Part shown: positions 41,960-50,540 of the stretch, in pieces | How the letters are laid out: each line of letters begins with the position of its first letter | How positions within the stretch are numbered: position 1 is the stretch's first letter | From: JBCBKU01 sp038521345 | GTDB taxonomy: Bacteria > Pseudomonadota > Alphaproteobacteria > Rhodobacterales > Rhodobacteraceae | Reading direction: 5' to 3' | Assembly: GCA_038521345.1 (NCBI GenBank) | Contig: JBCBKU010000011.1 | Span: forward strand, 36,748-100,747 | Length of the DNA stretch: 64,000 nucleotides | Made by a program: the position numbers and the translations under genes | The notes under the pieces: model-generated | The model's input: the letters and a program-made list of their open reading frames with translations, nothing else | The model's database searches: none | Told to the model about the DNA's origin: nothing

Positions 41960-42619
41960 TCAGGCTACGATACCGCGGCGCCGACGAAGAACTGCCAAGC
42001 CGACAAGACCTGTCAGGAGAAGCGCCGCACCGGCCGGAAGCGGAACCTTCGACACTTCGATCGCCTTGATCTTGAAGTTGTCGAATTTGTAGTCCGAACC
42101 GACGCTGAACATCGTTGCTTCAGGACCACCGACGAACTCGTAGGTGCCGTAGCCTTCCCAGCCGGCATAGGTCGGGAAGTACCCGTCGATAGGGATCGCG
42201 ATATCCGACTGGTAGGTTTCGAGAACCCCGTTCGAGTAGCTGCCGAACTCGAAATCATCGTTCCAGTCCACATAGGTGAACTTCACGCTTTCAATCCGAA
42301 CCTTGTGGTCGAACGAGAACTTGATCGTCTCGTGGGCGCCGTAGCCGTCCACCTGATGGCTTTCCTTGCAGCCATAGCTGCCGATCTTGCTGCACGCGCC
42401 AAGGCCGCGGCCCCACTGGCCAACCTTGATCTGCTCGCCGAGGACGCCCTGATCGTGCTTGTAAGCTTCAACCGTCAGGCCGATACCGTCCTTGGAGTAG
42501 CTGTGCGAATAGCTGAGACCGCCCCAGCCGCCGAGGTAAAACGTCGTGGATGCGGTGGCCGCACCTACGGTCACCACGATTGCGGCCGCAGCCGCTGCAA
42601 TGGTCTTGAATACGGACAT
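41960..42619 (-). CDS. VPLPA-CTERM sorting domain protein
   Basis: 219 residues. An N-terminal signal peptide (MSVFKTIAAAAAAIVVTVGA) leads to a Gly/Tyr/Ser-rich beta domain with two cysteines (GACSKIGSYGCKE), and the C-terminus is a VPLPA sorting tail: VPLPAGAALLLTGLVGLAVL followed by RRRR. Such tails are processed by exosortase-like systems in Rhodobacterales, so this is a secreted or surface protein. I chose the ATG at 42619, with GGAGGG upstream; the ATG at 42631 would include the SD. Confidence 0.88.
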   Translation of the reverse strand: MSVFKTIAAAAAAIVVTVGAATASTTFYLGGWGGLSYSHSYSKDGIGLTVEAYKHDQGVLGEQIKVGQWGRGLGACSKIGSYGCKESHQVDGYGAHETIKFSFDHKVRIESVKFTYVDWNDDFEFGSYSNGVLETYQSDIAIPIDGYFPTYAGWEGYGTYEFVGGPEATMFSVGSDYKFDNFKIKAIEVSKVPLPAGAALLLTGLVGLAVLRRRRGIVA

Positions 42620-42850
42620 GTATCCCTCCACCCAATTTACTCGTCACCCACGCGGACCAGCCCGTCCGGGACCTGGGGACACTCATCTGAGCTTCGGTAC
42701 CATCCGTTAAGGAGCCGATCAATTGCCGATTTGGAGACAGTCCTTCTCCAAAGCCACAAGATCTTGCCAGTTGCGACAGATCCGCAACAGTCAGGCTTGC
42801 GCCATCTCGGCGCTAGAACTAAACACATGTTCAATTCGAGGGGGGATCGT

Positions 42851-43990
42851 TTGAGCTTCGAACTGACCGAGGAAGATCAGGCCATTCACGACCTCGCGCG
42901 GTCGGTGGGCGAAGCGCATATTGCGCCCCATGCCCGCGATTGGGATCAAGCTGGGACCATTCCAAGATCCCTATGGTCGACGCTGGCGCCCTTGGGCTTC
43001 GGCGCGCTCTACGTCTCTGAGGATTCGGGCGGTACAGGGCTCTCACGATTGGCAGCAACCCTTGTTTTTGAGGGACTTAGCCGATCCTGCGCGTCCGTCG
43101 CCGCCTTCTTGTCGATCCACAACATGTGCGCGGCGATGATCGACCGATACGGCTCCGACGACATGAAATCAAAAGTCTTGCCAGCGGCTTGCAAGATGGA
43201 GACCTTCCTGTCCTATTGCCTAACCGAGCCCGGCTCCGGATCGGACGCCGCCGCTCTGTCGACGCGCGCCGAACGCACGAACGACGGCTACCGGCTGACA
43301 GGGACAAAGGCGTTTATCTCGGGGGGCGGCTACTCGGACGCCTACATAGTCATGTGCCGAACCGGAGAAGACGGACCAAAAGGCATATCCGCCATATTGG
43401 TGAACAATGATGCCCCGGGACTGAGTTTTGGAGCGCTTGAGGACAAAATGGGGTGGCGCTCGCAGCCCACGCGGCAGGTTCAGTTGGACGGATGCGCGGT
43501 CCCGGCCAAGAACCTTCTTGGTGAAGAGGGGGCGGGTTTCCGCTATGCTATGGCTGGCCTCGACGGAGGCCGGCTGAACATTGCCGCCTGTTCGCTCGGC
43601 GCGGCTCAGGCCGCTTTAGAGGCGACGGTGGCCTATATGCGCGAACGCCGGGCATTCGGCCAACCCATCGCGGACTTCCAGGCCCTTCAATTCCGGCTGG
43701 CGGACATGGAGATCGAGCTCCAGGCAGCACGCACGTTCCTTCGGCAAGCGGCCACGATGCTGGATGCCCGCGTGCCCGGCGCCACGAAACACTGCGCCAT
43801 GGCCAAGAAATTCGTCACAGAAATTGGAAGTCGGGTAGCCGACCAATGCCTGCAACTCCACGGGGGCTATGGCTATCTGGCCGATTACGGGATCGAGAAG
43901 ATTGTCCGGGATCTCCGTGTGCACCAGATCCTTGAAGGCACCAACGAGATCATGCGGGTGATCGTGGCCCGCGATATGCTCCGGGCATGA
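42851..43990 (+). CDS. isobutyryl-CoA dehydrogenase-type acyl-CoA dehydrogenase
   Basis: 379 residues. Acyl-CoA dehydrogenase fold with SYCLTEPGSGSDAAALSTRA, GLDGGRLNIAACSLGAAQAA and C-terminal GIEKIVRDLRVHQILEGTNE followed by IMR (catalytic Glu near the end). It oxidises isobutyryl-CoA to methacrylyl-CoA in valine breakdown, as judged from the coupled hydrolase and mmsB. TTG at 42851 is preferred: GGGGGG stands six bases upstream and FELTEEDQ begins the family. ATG at 42827 is the alternative. Confidence 0.88.
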   Translation: MSFELTEEDQAIHDLARSVGEAHIAPHARDWDQAGTIPRSLWSTLAPLGFGALYVSEDSGGTGLSRLAATLVFEGLSRSCASVAAFLSIHNMCAAMIDRYGSDDMKSKVLPAACKMETFLSYCLTEPGSGSDAAALSTRAERTNDGYRLTGTKAFISGGGYSDAYIVMCRTGEDGPKGISAILVNNDAPGLSFGALEDKMGWRSQPTRQVQLDGCAVPAKNLLGEEGAGFRYAMAGLDGGRLNIAACSLGAAQAALEATVAYMRERRAFGQPIADFQALQFRLADMEIELQAARTFLRQAATMLDARVPGATKHCAMAKKFVTEIGSRVADQCLQLHGGYGYLADYGIEKIVRDLRVHQILEGTNEIMRVIVARDMLRA

Positions 43991-45030
43991 CCGACATTCT
44001 GATCCGGAAAAGTGGTCGCGCAGGGCGGATCACCCTGAACCGTCCGCAGGCCCTGAACGCGCTGACCTACCCGATGCTGGGCGAGATCGAAGCCGCGCTT
44101 GACGCCTGGGCCACCGATGACGACGTAGTATTGGTCCTGATCGACGCCGAGGGCGAGAAGGCGTTCTGCGCCGGCGGCGACATCGCCGACATGTATGCGA
44201 CCGGAAGCGCGGGCGACTACGCGTATGGCCGGCGTTTTTGGGCGGACGAGTACCGACTGAACGCGAAGATCTTCGAGTTTCCAAAACCCTACGTTGCCTT
44301 CATGCAGGGCTTTACGATGGGCGGTGGCGTTGGCGTGTCGTGCCACGGTTCGCACCGTGTGGTTGGAGCATCCTCGAAAATCGCGATGCCCGAATGCGGA
44401 ATCGGTTTGATCCCGGACGTGGGCGGCTCTTTGATCCTATCACGGGCGCCTGGACGGGTCGGCGAATACCTTGGAACAACCGCCACACGCATGGGCCCCG
44501 GCGATGCGATCTTCGCGGGCTTCGCGGATTACTTCATCCCGGAGCCGGATTGGCCCGCGCTGATCGCGGAGCTTGAAATTAGCGGCGACCATGCCCTGAT
44601 TGACGCAGCCGCTGCGCCTTGCCCTGATAGCCCGCTGGCGAACCAGCAAGCCGAAATCGATAGCCACTTTGGTGGCGAAACGCTGGGCGACATACTGCGA
44701 TCGCTCAGATCCGACCCGACCGACTTCACAGAGCGGGCACGTGCAGCGCTCTCCAAAGTCAGCCCCCTTGCCGCCGCGGCCACTGTCGAGATCCTTCACC
44801 GCGTCCGCGGGACCGACGACATCCGCGCGGCGTTGGGGCAGGAATACCGGTTCACATGGCGTTCCGCGGAACACGGGGACTTCCTTGAAGGCATCCGAGC
44901 CGCCATCATCGACAAAGACAGGGCGCCACGCTGGCGCCATTCCGATCCCGAGGCTGTCACCCGGCTCGATGTTAGTCGTATGTTGATGCCCCTTGGGACC
45001 AATGCGCTTGCTTGGGAGGGCAACTCATGA
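43987..45030 (+). CDS. 3-hydroxyisobutyryl-CoA hydrolase
   Basis: 347 residues, crotonase fold with AFCAGGDIADMYATGSAGDY, GGGVGVSCHGSHRVV and MPECGIGLIPDVGGSLILSR (the Glu used in hydrolysis). The extra C-terminal domain gives the usual HIBCH length. It releases 3-hydroxyisobutyrate in valine catabolism. ATGA overlaps join it to the dehydrogenase before and mmsB after. Confidence 0.93.
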   Translation: MTDILIRKSGRAGRITLNRPQALNALTYPMLGEIEAALDAWATDDDVVLVLIDAEGEKAFCAGGDIADMYATGSAGDYAYGRRFWADEYRLNAKIFEFPKPYVAFMQGFTMGGGVGVSCHGSHRVVGASSKIAMPECGIGLIPDVGGSLILSRAPGRVGEYLGTTATRMGPGDAIFAGFADYFIPEPDWPALIAELEISGDHALIDAAAAPCPDSPLANQQAEIDSHFGGETLGDILRSLRSDPTDFTERARAALSKVSPLAAAATVEILHRVRGTDDIRAALGQEYRFTWRSAEHGDFLEGIRAAIIDKDRAPRWRHSDPEAVTRLDVSRMLMPLGTNALAWEGNS

Positions 45031-45899
45031 AGGTCGGCTTCATCGGACTGGGAAATATGGGCGCGCCGATGGCTCGCAATCTGGCGCAGGCGGGGCACGA
45101 TGTCTCGGGCTTCGACGTTGCCGCACCCTGCCCCGAGGGCGTGAAACCCGTCGATGCCGCGCAGACCGCCGCGGCAGGCGCCGAGGTCGTCATCACGATG
45201 CTGCCCGACGGCGCGATCCTGAGGGCTGTCGCCACCGACATTCTGCCGGTCATGTCGCAGGGCTCGGTGCTTCTCGATTGCTCGACCGTTGACGTGGAAA
45301 GCGCGCGTGCCGTCGCGTCCGAGGCGGAAACAGCAGGCCTTTACGCCGTCGATGCGCCGGTCTCGGGCGGCGTCGGCGGCGCAGATGCAGGAACGCTGAC
45401 GTTCATGGCAGGCGGACCGGAGACCGGGTTCGAAAAGGTCCGGCCTCTTTTCGAGATCATGGGTCAGAAAGCTGTGCATTGCGGCGAGGCCGGGAACGGA
45501 CAGGCGGCAAAGATCTGCAACAACATGATCCTCGGCGCCACAATGATCGCCACGTGTGAGGCCTTTGCGCTCGCCGACAAGCTGGGCCTTGCCCGCGACA
45601 GAATGTTCGATGTGGTCTCAACATCGTCCGGGTACTCATGGTCGATGAACGCCTATTGCCCGGCACCGGGCATTGGCCCGACAAGTCCTGCCGACAACGA
45701 CTATAGGCCCGGGTTCGCCGCTGACCTCATGCTCAAGGATCTGCGCCTCAGTCAGGAAGCCGCGCGGGTGGTAGACGCCGATACGCCCATGGGGCGGACT
45801 GCGCGAGATCTTTACGCGCAGTTTGTCGAGGCCGAGAACGGCTCGGGGCAGGACTTTTCGGCCATGCTGCCACGGTTCGAGAAGCGAGGACGCAGCTAG
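45027..45899 (+). CDS. mmsB: 3-hydroxyisobutyrate dehydrogenase
   Basis: 290 residues. NAD motif VGFIGLGNMGAPMARNLAQA, substrate motif DAPVSGGVGGADAGTLTFMAG and catalytic lysine GNGQAAKICNNMILG. It oxidises 3-hydroxyisobutyrate to methylmalonate semialdehyde, which MmsA then uses. The ATG at 45027 overlaps the hydrolase stop (ATGA) with GGGAGGG upstream. Confidence 0.95.
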   Translation: MKVGFIGLGNMGAPMARNLAQAGHDVSGFDVAAPCPEGVKPVDAAQTAAAGAEVVITMLPDGAILRAVATDILPVMSQGSVLLDCSTVDVESARAVASEAETAGLYAVDAPVSGGVGGADAGTLTFMAGGPETGFEKVRPLFEIMGQKAVHCGEAGNGQAAKICNNMILGATMIATCEAFALADKLGLARDRMFDVVSTSSGYSWSMNAYCPAPGIGPTSPADNDYRPGFAADLMLKDLRLSQEAARVVDADTPMGRTARDLYAQFVEAENGSGQDFSAMLPRFEKRGRS

Positions 45900-45902
45900 G
45901 CC

Positions 45903-46910
45903 TCAGTGGCCCCCTGCCTCGGCAGTTTTACCCGTAATGGCACGCGTGATTGGCAGGATTATCTTGTTGACGACGGGTATCACGGCGAGACCGTAGACAA
46001 GACCCAGCACGCCATCGATTGTCGCGGTGACCAGCCATTCGATGAACCCCACCCCGCCGGAAGCCGCCACCGCGATATCGTGGATCACGTCCTTGGGCCA
46101 AGACCAGCCAAGATCGTAGAGCCCATGGATCATGATCGACCCGCCGACCCACAACATGGCAGCGGTGCCTACGACCGAGATAAAGGTGAGAACCCACGGC
46201 ATGCCCTTAACGATCCCGCGGCCCAGCGCCCGCCCGGCCGATGTCCGACCATTCGTCGACAGAGCAATGCCTACGTCATCGGCCTTCACGATCAAGGCCA
46301 CGGCTCCGTAGACCAGCGCGGTGATCCCAACCGCGACGAAGGCCAGCGACACCCCGGCAAGCCAGACGTTCTGTGTTTCGATGGCGGCCAGAGAGATGGT
46401 CATGATCTCAGCTGACAGGATGAAGTCCGTCTTGATCGCACCGCGCACCCGCTCTTCCTCAAGATGCGCCGCGTCCAGTGTCTCGGCCTTCTGCGTTTTA
46501 CTGGCCTCGTGCTTGTGGAAGAGATGGGCCACCTTCTCGGCCCCCTCAAAGCAAAGATACGTGCCACCCAGCATCAATAGCGGAGTCAGAATCCACGGGA
46601 CAAAGGCGTTCAGCAGCAGCGCGGCAGGAAGCAGAATGACCAGCTTGTTGAAGAACGAAGCCCGCGCAATCTTCCACACAATCGGCAACTCGCGCGCAGC
46701 GGGCAACCCGGTGACATATTTCGGGGTGACCGCGGCGTCGTCGATGACCACGCCCGCGGCCTTGGCACCGGCCTTGGCCGCGTCGTCGATCGCCGCCGTC
46801 GCAACCTTAGCCCCGACCTTTGCGGCCTGGCTCGCCGCATCATCGATCTGCGTGGCAGCCAGCTTTGCAATGGCAGCCACGTCGTCCAAAAGCGCCAGAA
46901 GACCGCTCAT
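45903..46910 (-). CDS. DUF808 family membrane protein (YedI-like)
   Basis: 335 residues. It opens with the family signature SGLLALLDDVAAIAKLAATQ, has an Ala/Lys-rich helix with repeated DDAAKAGAKAA-like units, TYLCFEGAEKVAHLFHKHE, and about six to eight transmembrane segments. Function unknown. Three bases separate it from convergent mmsB. Confidence 0.92.
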   Translation of the reverse strand: MSGLLALLDDVAAIAKLAATQIDDAASQAAKVGAKVATAAIDDAAKAGAKAAGVVIDDAAVTPKYVTGLPAARELPIVWKIARASFFNKLVILLPAALLLNAFVPWILTPLLMLGGTYLCFEGAEKVAHLFHKHEASKTQKAETLDAAHLEEERVRGAIKTDFILSAEIMTISLAAIETQNVWLAGVSLAFVAVGITALVYGAVALIVKADDVGIALSTNGRTSAGRALGRGIVKGMPWVLTFISVVGTAAMLWVGGSIMIHGLYDLGWSWPKDVIHDIAVAASGGVGFIEWLVTATIDGVLGLVYGLAVIPVVNKIILPITRAITGKTAEAGGH

Positions 46911-47015
46911 GTCTCAGTTCTCCGTCTGCGCGTCACACGCTTGTCTCAACGCCCCGTTCCATGCATGTCAGGGCGTTGCCGGACAAGGGGAATGAAGGAA
47001 GGACCACCGCACAAG

Positions 47016-48188
47016 ATGGAGCGGATACGCCAATCGCCTACCGAAGATGCCTTCGTGCAGGACCCCTACCCGTTCTACGACCGTTTGCGAGCCGGTGGCG
47101 ATTTTGCGTTCTGGGAAGACTATAATTGTCCAGTCGCCGTCAGTCACCGTGCCGTCATGGCGGTTCTGAAGGAGCGTCGGATGGGGCGCGTGCCCTTGGC
47201 TCCACCTGACGTCCCCGCCCATTCAGCACCGTTCTACGCGCTCGAAGCGCATTCGATGCTAGAGCTGGAACCACCGCGGCACACCCGGCTACGCGGTCTG
47301 GTCGCGCGGGCATTCACAGGGCGCCGGGTGGCCGACATCGCGGGCGACATCGGAACCTTGGCGGATGAACTGATCGCAGCCTTCCCGGACGGTCCGTTCG
47401 ATCTGTTGCCGGCCTATGCCGAACGCATCCCCGTCCTCGTGATCGCCCGATTGCTCGGCGTCCCGGACGGTATTTCCGACCAGCTCTTGTCGTGGTCCCA
47501 TTCAATGGTGGCCATGTACCAGGCCGGACGGTCGCGCGCGGTCGAGGAAAAGGCAGCTCAAGCGGCCAAGGAATTCGACGCGTACATGCGCGACCGGATC
47601 CGGGCCAAGCGATCGGATCCGGGCGAGGATTTGCTCAGCTATTTGATCGCCGCTAGGGACAAGGAAGATCGGCTTTCCACGGACGAGTTGGTCTCGACGT
47701 GCATTCTCCTTCTGAACGCCGGCCATGAAGCGACGGTCCACACGATCGGCAACGGCGTGAAGACCATTCTGGAATGCGGGCCCTTGACCGTGGACCACAC
47801 GACGCTTGACGCCCTGACCGAAGAAGTACTGCGCTTTGATCCGCCGCTGCACATGTTCACCCGCTATGTCTACGAGCCGATCGAACTGTTCGGCCAAGGA
47901 TTTGAGCCCGGTGACCAGATCGCGTGCCTCTTGGCCTCCGCCGGACGCGATCCAGCTGTCTGGAACTATCCAAACCGCTTTGACGTCACGCGGCCGGTGG
48001 TGACACACACCGCCTTCGGCGCGGGCATCCACTTCTGCGTCGGCGCGCCGCTGGCCCGGCTCGAACTCAGAATTGCACTTGCCCGGCTCTTTGCCGCGTG
48101 CCCGGAAATCCGCTTTGTGGAAACCCCGCGCTACGCCCCGACCTACCACTTCCACGGGCTCGAGCGGCTGATTGTAGTCCGCAAGTAA
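47016..48188 (+). CDS. cytochrome P450
   Basis: 390 residues. I-helix AGHEATVHTIGNG, K-helix ExxR-type EEVLRFDPP, meander, and haem-binding loop FGAGIHFCVGAPLARLE with the Cys ligand. A soluble bacterial P450; no ferredoxin or reductase is adjacent, and the substrate is unknown. I chose the ATG at 47016 because ERIRQSPTEDAFVQDPYPFY looks like the family start; an ATG at 46992 is also possible, with AAGGGG immediately before it. Confidence 0.92.
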   Translation: MERIRQSPTEDAFVQDPYPFYDRLRAGGDFAFWEDYNCPVAVSHRAVMAVLKERRMGRVPLAPPDVPAHSAPFYALEAHSMLELEPPRHTRLRGLVARAFTGRRVADIAGDIGTLADELIAAFPDGPFDLLPAYAERIPVLVIARLLGVPDGISDQLLSWSHSMVAMYQAGRSRAVEEKAAQAAKEFDAYMRDRIRAKRSDPGEDLLSYLIAARDKEDRLSTDELVSTCILLLNAGHEATVHTIGNGVKTILECGPLTVDHTTLDALTEEVLRFDPPLHMFTRYVYEPIELFGQGFEPGDQIACLLASAGRDPAVWNYPNRFDVTRPVVTHTAFGAGIHFCVGAPLARLELRIALARLFAACPEIRFVETPRYAPTYHFHGLERLIVVRK

Positions 48189-48189
48189 C

Positions 48190-49086
48190 CTATTCTCGTT
48201 TGGCGTCGCCCGATGTGAAAAGAAGCCGACCACGCTCGGCCCATTCGACCCACTTCAAACGGTGCAGCAACAGCACCATTCGAACCCCGTCATTGAAGGT
48301 CAGCCCCTTTGTCTCTGACACCCGGCGAAACACCGATACGCGGGGCAACAACCGCAAGGGCGTGCGCAGGATATAGTCGAGACGCAGTCCGGTCAGGTTG
48401 CGACGGCGTTTTCGGATTTCGACTTTCCCGCCCGACGTTCGACGGGTCTTTCGGATAATGGCGGCGACTGTGCGACGTGGCGGATGGCCCACCACCGCCT
48501 CGGCAAGGTAAGCGATCGGGATATCCTCCGCCGCAGCCGCGCGCCCCCAAAGGCTATCCCCGCTTGACATCTGCGTTGCGTCGAAGCCGCCAATGCGATC
48601 GAAGACGTCCCTTCGGGCGGCCATGTTCGCCGTCGCCGCCCATCCATGGCGGACATAGGCTTCTTGGCGAAGCGCGAAGTGCCTGTCGTGCAATTGGGCC
48701 AGAGGTTCGGCCTTGGGATCCTCCAGAACGCGGATACGGCCCCCGACCCGCGCGTGCTCGGACTCAGACTTGAAGTGACCCCGGATCCTCTCCAACCATT
48801 CGGGTTCCGGCACACAATCGCTGTCCGTGAAGGCAAAGACCTGTCCGCGTGCCACGGCCAGCCCGCGATTGCGTGCGGCGTAGGACCCGGGCGCACGTTC
48901 GTCGAGAAGAAGCGCCGGACCAAGCTCAAACCCGTCCGGAGGCGGATCGTCCGGGTCGTTGTTCACCACGATAACTTCGAAGGCGTCCCCCCGCAGGGTC
49001 TGCGCACGCAACGCGGCAAGGCAAAGTCCAAGGTCGGACCACGACCTATAGGTGGGTATGATCACGCTGATCTCGGGGGAACTCAT
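48190..49086 (-). CDS. family 2 glycosyltransferase
   Basis: 298 residues. GT-A fold with SVIIPTYRSWSDLGLCLAAL, the metal-binding FTDSDCVPEPEW segment and a positively charged C-terminal half. Likely adds sugars to an envelope polysaccharide. The ATG at 49086 overlaps the stop of the second glycosyltransferase gene (ATGA). No acceptor information is visible. Confidence 0.9.
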   Translation of the reverse strand: MSSPEISVIIPTYRSWSDLGLCLAALRAQTLRGDAFEVIVVNNDPDDPPPDGFELGPALLLDERAPGSYAARNRGLAVARGQVFAFTDSDCVPEPEWLERIRGHFKSESEHARVGGRIRVLEDPKAEPLAQLHDRHFALRQEAYVRHGWAATANMAARRDVFDRIGGFDATQMSSGDSLWGRAAAAEDIPIAYLAEAVVGHPPRRTVAAIIRKTRRTSGGKVEIRKRRRNLTGLRLDYILRTPLRLLPRVSVFRRVSETKGLTFNDGVRMVLLLHRLKWVEWAERGRLLFTSGDAKRE

Positions 49087-49916
49087 GCCGGCCCCCGGGC
49101 CTTGGCCAATCCATCCTCTGCCCATGTTCGCCCGCTCTGGCGCGATTGCTCGATCCGCTCACGATTAAAGGCCATGCGCACCGGATCAGCATATCCACGA
49201 GGATGGTCAAGATGCAGGACCGGCGCCGTAAAGCGGATCGGGCGCGGTCGGATCCCCGCATTCCGCAGGCGGATCCCGAATTCCTTATCGCCGCCCCCGT
49301 ACTTCATCTCTTCGTCATAACCATTCACGGCCAAGGCGTCCGCGCGCCAGCAGGCCGAATTGGAGCCCATCCAGCTGCGGCGGATCGGCCAGACCACTTC
49401 CAGCGCTGACATCACCGGAAACGGCATCGGCGCCGATTTCAGCCATGTTCCGAACCGGTCGACGACCCTCCATCGTTTTTGCCACGCCTGTCCGAATACC
49501 CGGCCCGACAGAACGTCTTCTTCCGTCACTGCATCGGTCGCCGCGGCGCTGAGCCGGATCAGGCTGCCGCATACAAATCGCCCGGGCGCGGCAAGCGCGA
49601 TATGGCGCTGCAGAAAGTCCGGGTGCAGCAAACAATCACCGTCGGTGAAGACAAGATACTCGGCCGAGGACGCCGCGATTGCCTTGTTCAGGATCGCATT
49701 CTTCTCGAACCCATGATCTTCGTGCCACACATGTTCGATCTCGAGTTCGGGAAATGCGATGCTTGCCCGAGCGATGGCGTCGCGCGTGGGCTGTCCCGAT
49801 CCATCATCCGCAATCAGCACACGGGACGGAGATCGCGATTGCCGGGCCACAGAAGCGAGCGACAGCGCCAAGGCCCTCGGGGCGTTATACGTCGACACGA
49901 TGAGATCGGCGCGCAT
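49083..49916 (-). CDS. family 2 glycosyltransferase (galactosyltransferase-like)
   Basis: 277 residues. ADLIVSTYNAPRALALSLAS at the start, DDGSG nucleotide-binding and YLVFTDGDCLLHPDF metal motifs, and a GGGDKEFGIRLRNAGI acceptor-domain motif of the WcaA/chondroitin synthase-like group. Cotranscribed with the next glycosyltransferase; together they may build one surface glycan. Confidence 0.92.
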   Translation of the reverse strand: MRADLIVSTYNAPRALALSLASVARQSRSPSRVLIADDGSGQPTRDAIARASIAFPELEIEHVWHEDHGFEKNAILNKAIAASSAEYLVFTDGDCLLHPDFLQRHIALAAPGRFVCGSLIRLSAAATDAVTEEDVLSGRVFGQAWQKRWRVVDRFGTWLKSAPMPFPVMSALEVVWPIRRSWMGSNSACWRADALAVNGYDEEMKYGGGDKEFGIRLRNAGIRPRPIRFTAPVLHLDHPRGYADPVRMAFNRERIEQSRQSGRTWAEDGLAKARGPA

Positions 49917-49933
49917 GGGATGACCTTCGAAAG

Positions 49934-50407
49934 CTAGCCGGCCGGATCAAGCGGCAGCATCGTGGTTGACTTGATCTCCTCCATAGAAAGGAGCGCGGTC
50001 ACGTTGTAAATACGCACCTCTGAAATCAGGGCCTGATAGAACGCATCATAGGCCCGGGCATTGGCCACCCGCACTTTCAGGATGTAGTCGATATCGCCGG
50101 CAAGCCGGTGCGCCTCCATCACTTCGGGGCGGGCCTTGAGCGCGGCGAGGAAAGCTTGCTGCCAGTCCGCCTCGTGCTCTGACGTGCGGATCAGAACGAA
50201 AAAGCAGGCATCAAAACCCAAGGCTTCCGGATCGAGAACCATCGTTGTCTGGCGAATGATCCCGGAAGCCCGGAGCTTTTTTATGCGGGACCAGACCGGC
50301 GTCTTCGACGCACCAACGGCGCGCGCGATTTCGTCGAGGGATTGGTCGGCATCGCGCTGAAGCTCCGCAAGGATTTTCCGGTCGGTCTCGTCTAAACGAA
50401 CTGACAT
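49934..50407 (-). CDS. Lrp/AsnC-family transcriptional regulator
   Basis: 157 residues. N-terminal helix-turn-helix (SLDEIARAVGASKTPVWSRI) and a C-terminal RAM domain (TTMVLDPEALGFDACFFVLI onwards). Divergent from the cysG-cysI-cysH operon, with repeated GGAAC/GTTC operator-like elements between. It most likely controls sulfate assimilation in response to cysteine or another amino acid (inference). Confidence 0.93.
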   Translation of the reverse strand: MSVRLDETDRKILAELQRDADQSLDEIARAVGASKTPVWSRIKKLRASGIIRQTTMVLDPEALGFDACFFVLIRTSEHEADWQQAFLAALKARPEVMEAHRLAGDIDYILKVRVANARAYDAFYQALISEVRIYNVTALLSMEEIKSTTMLPLDPAG

Positions 50408-50425
50408 TCCCACCTCGATACAGTT

Positions 50426-50519
50426 TTGGAACCCTTGTTCTAAACTTCTCTTATTATAACGATTCTTTCCTTAATTTGGAACAGATACTCCTCAGATTCG
50501 GAATTTAGTTCTATATTCC
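50426..50519. promoter_or_regulatory. operator cluster between Lrp regulator and cysG
   Basis: An 18-bp dyad TTGGAACCCTTGTTCTAA (50426-50443), a TTTGGAACA half-site (50475-50483) and a dyad GGAAT-N10-ATTCC (50500-50519) lie in the 133-bp divergent gap. Spacing of 25-50 bp between units is common for Lrp octamers. TATAAT on the minus strand and TATATT (50512-50517) on the plus strand could be the two -10 boxes. Confidence 0.5.
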
Positions 50520-50540
50520 ACAAGAGACGCGGAGACCACG

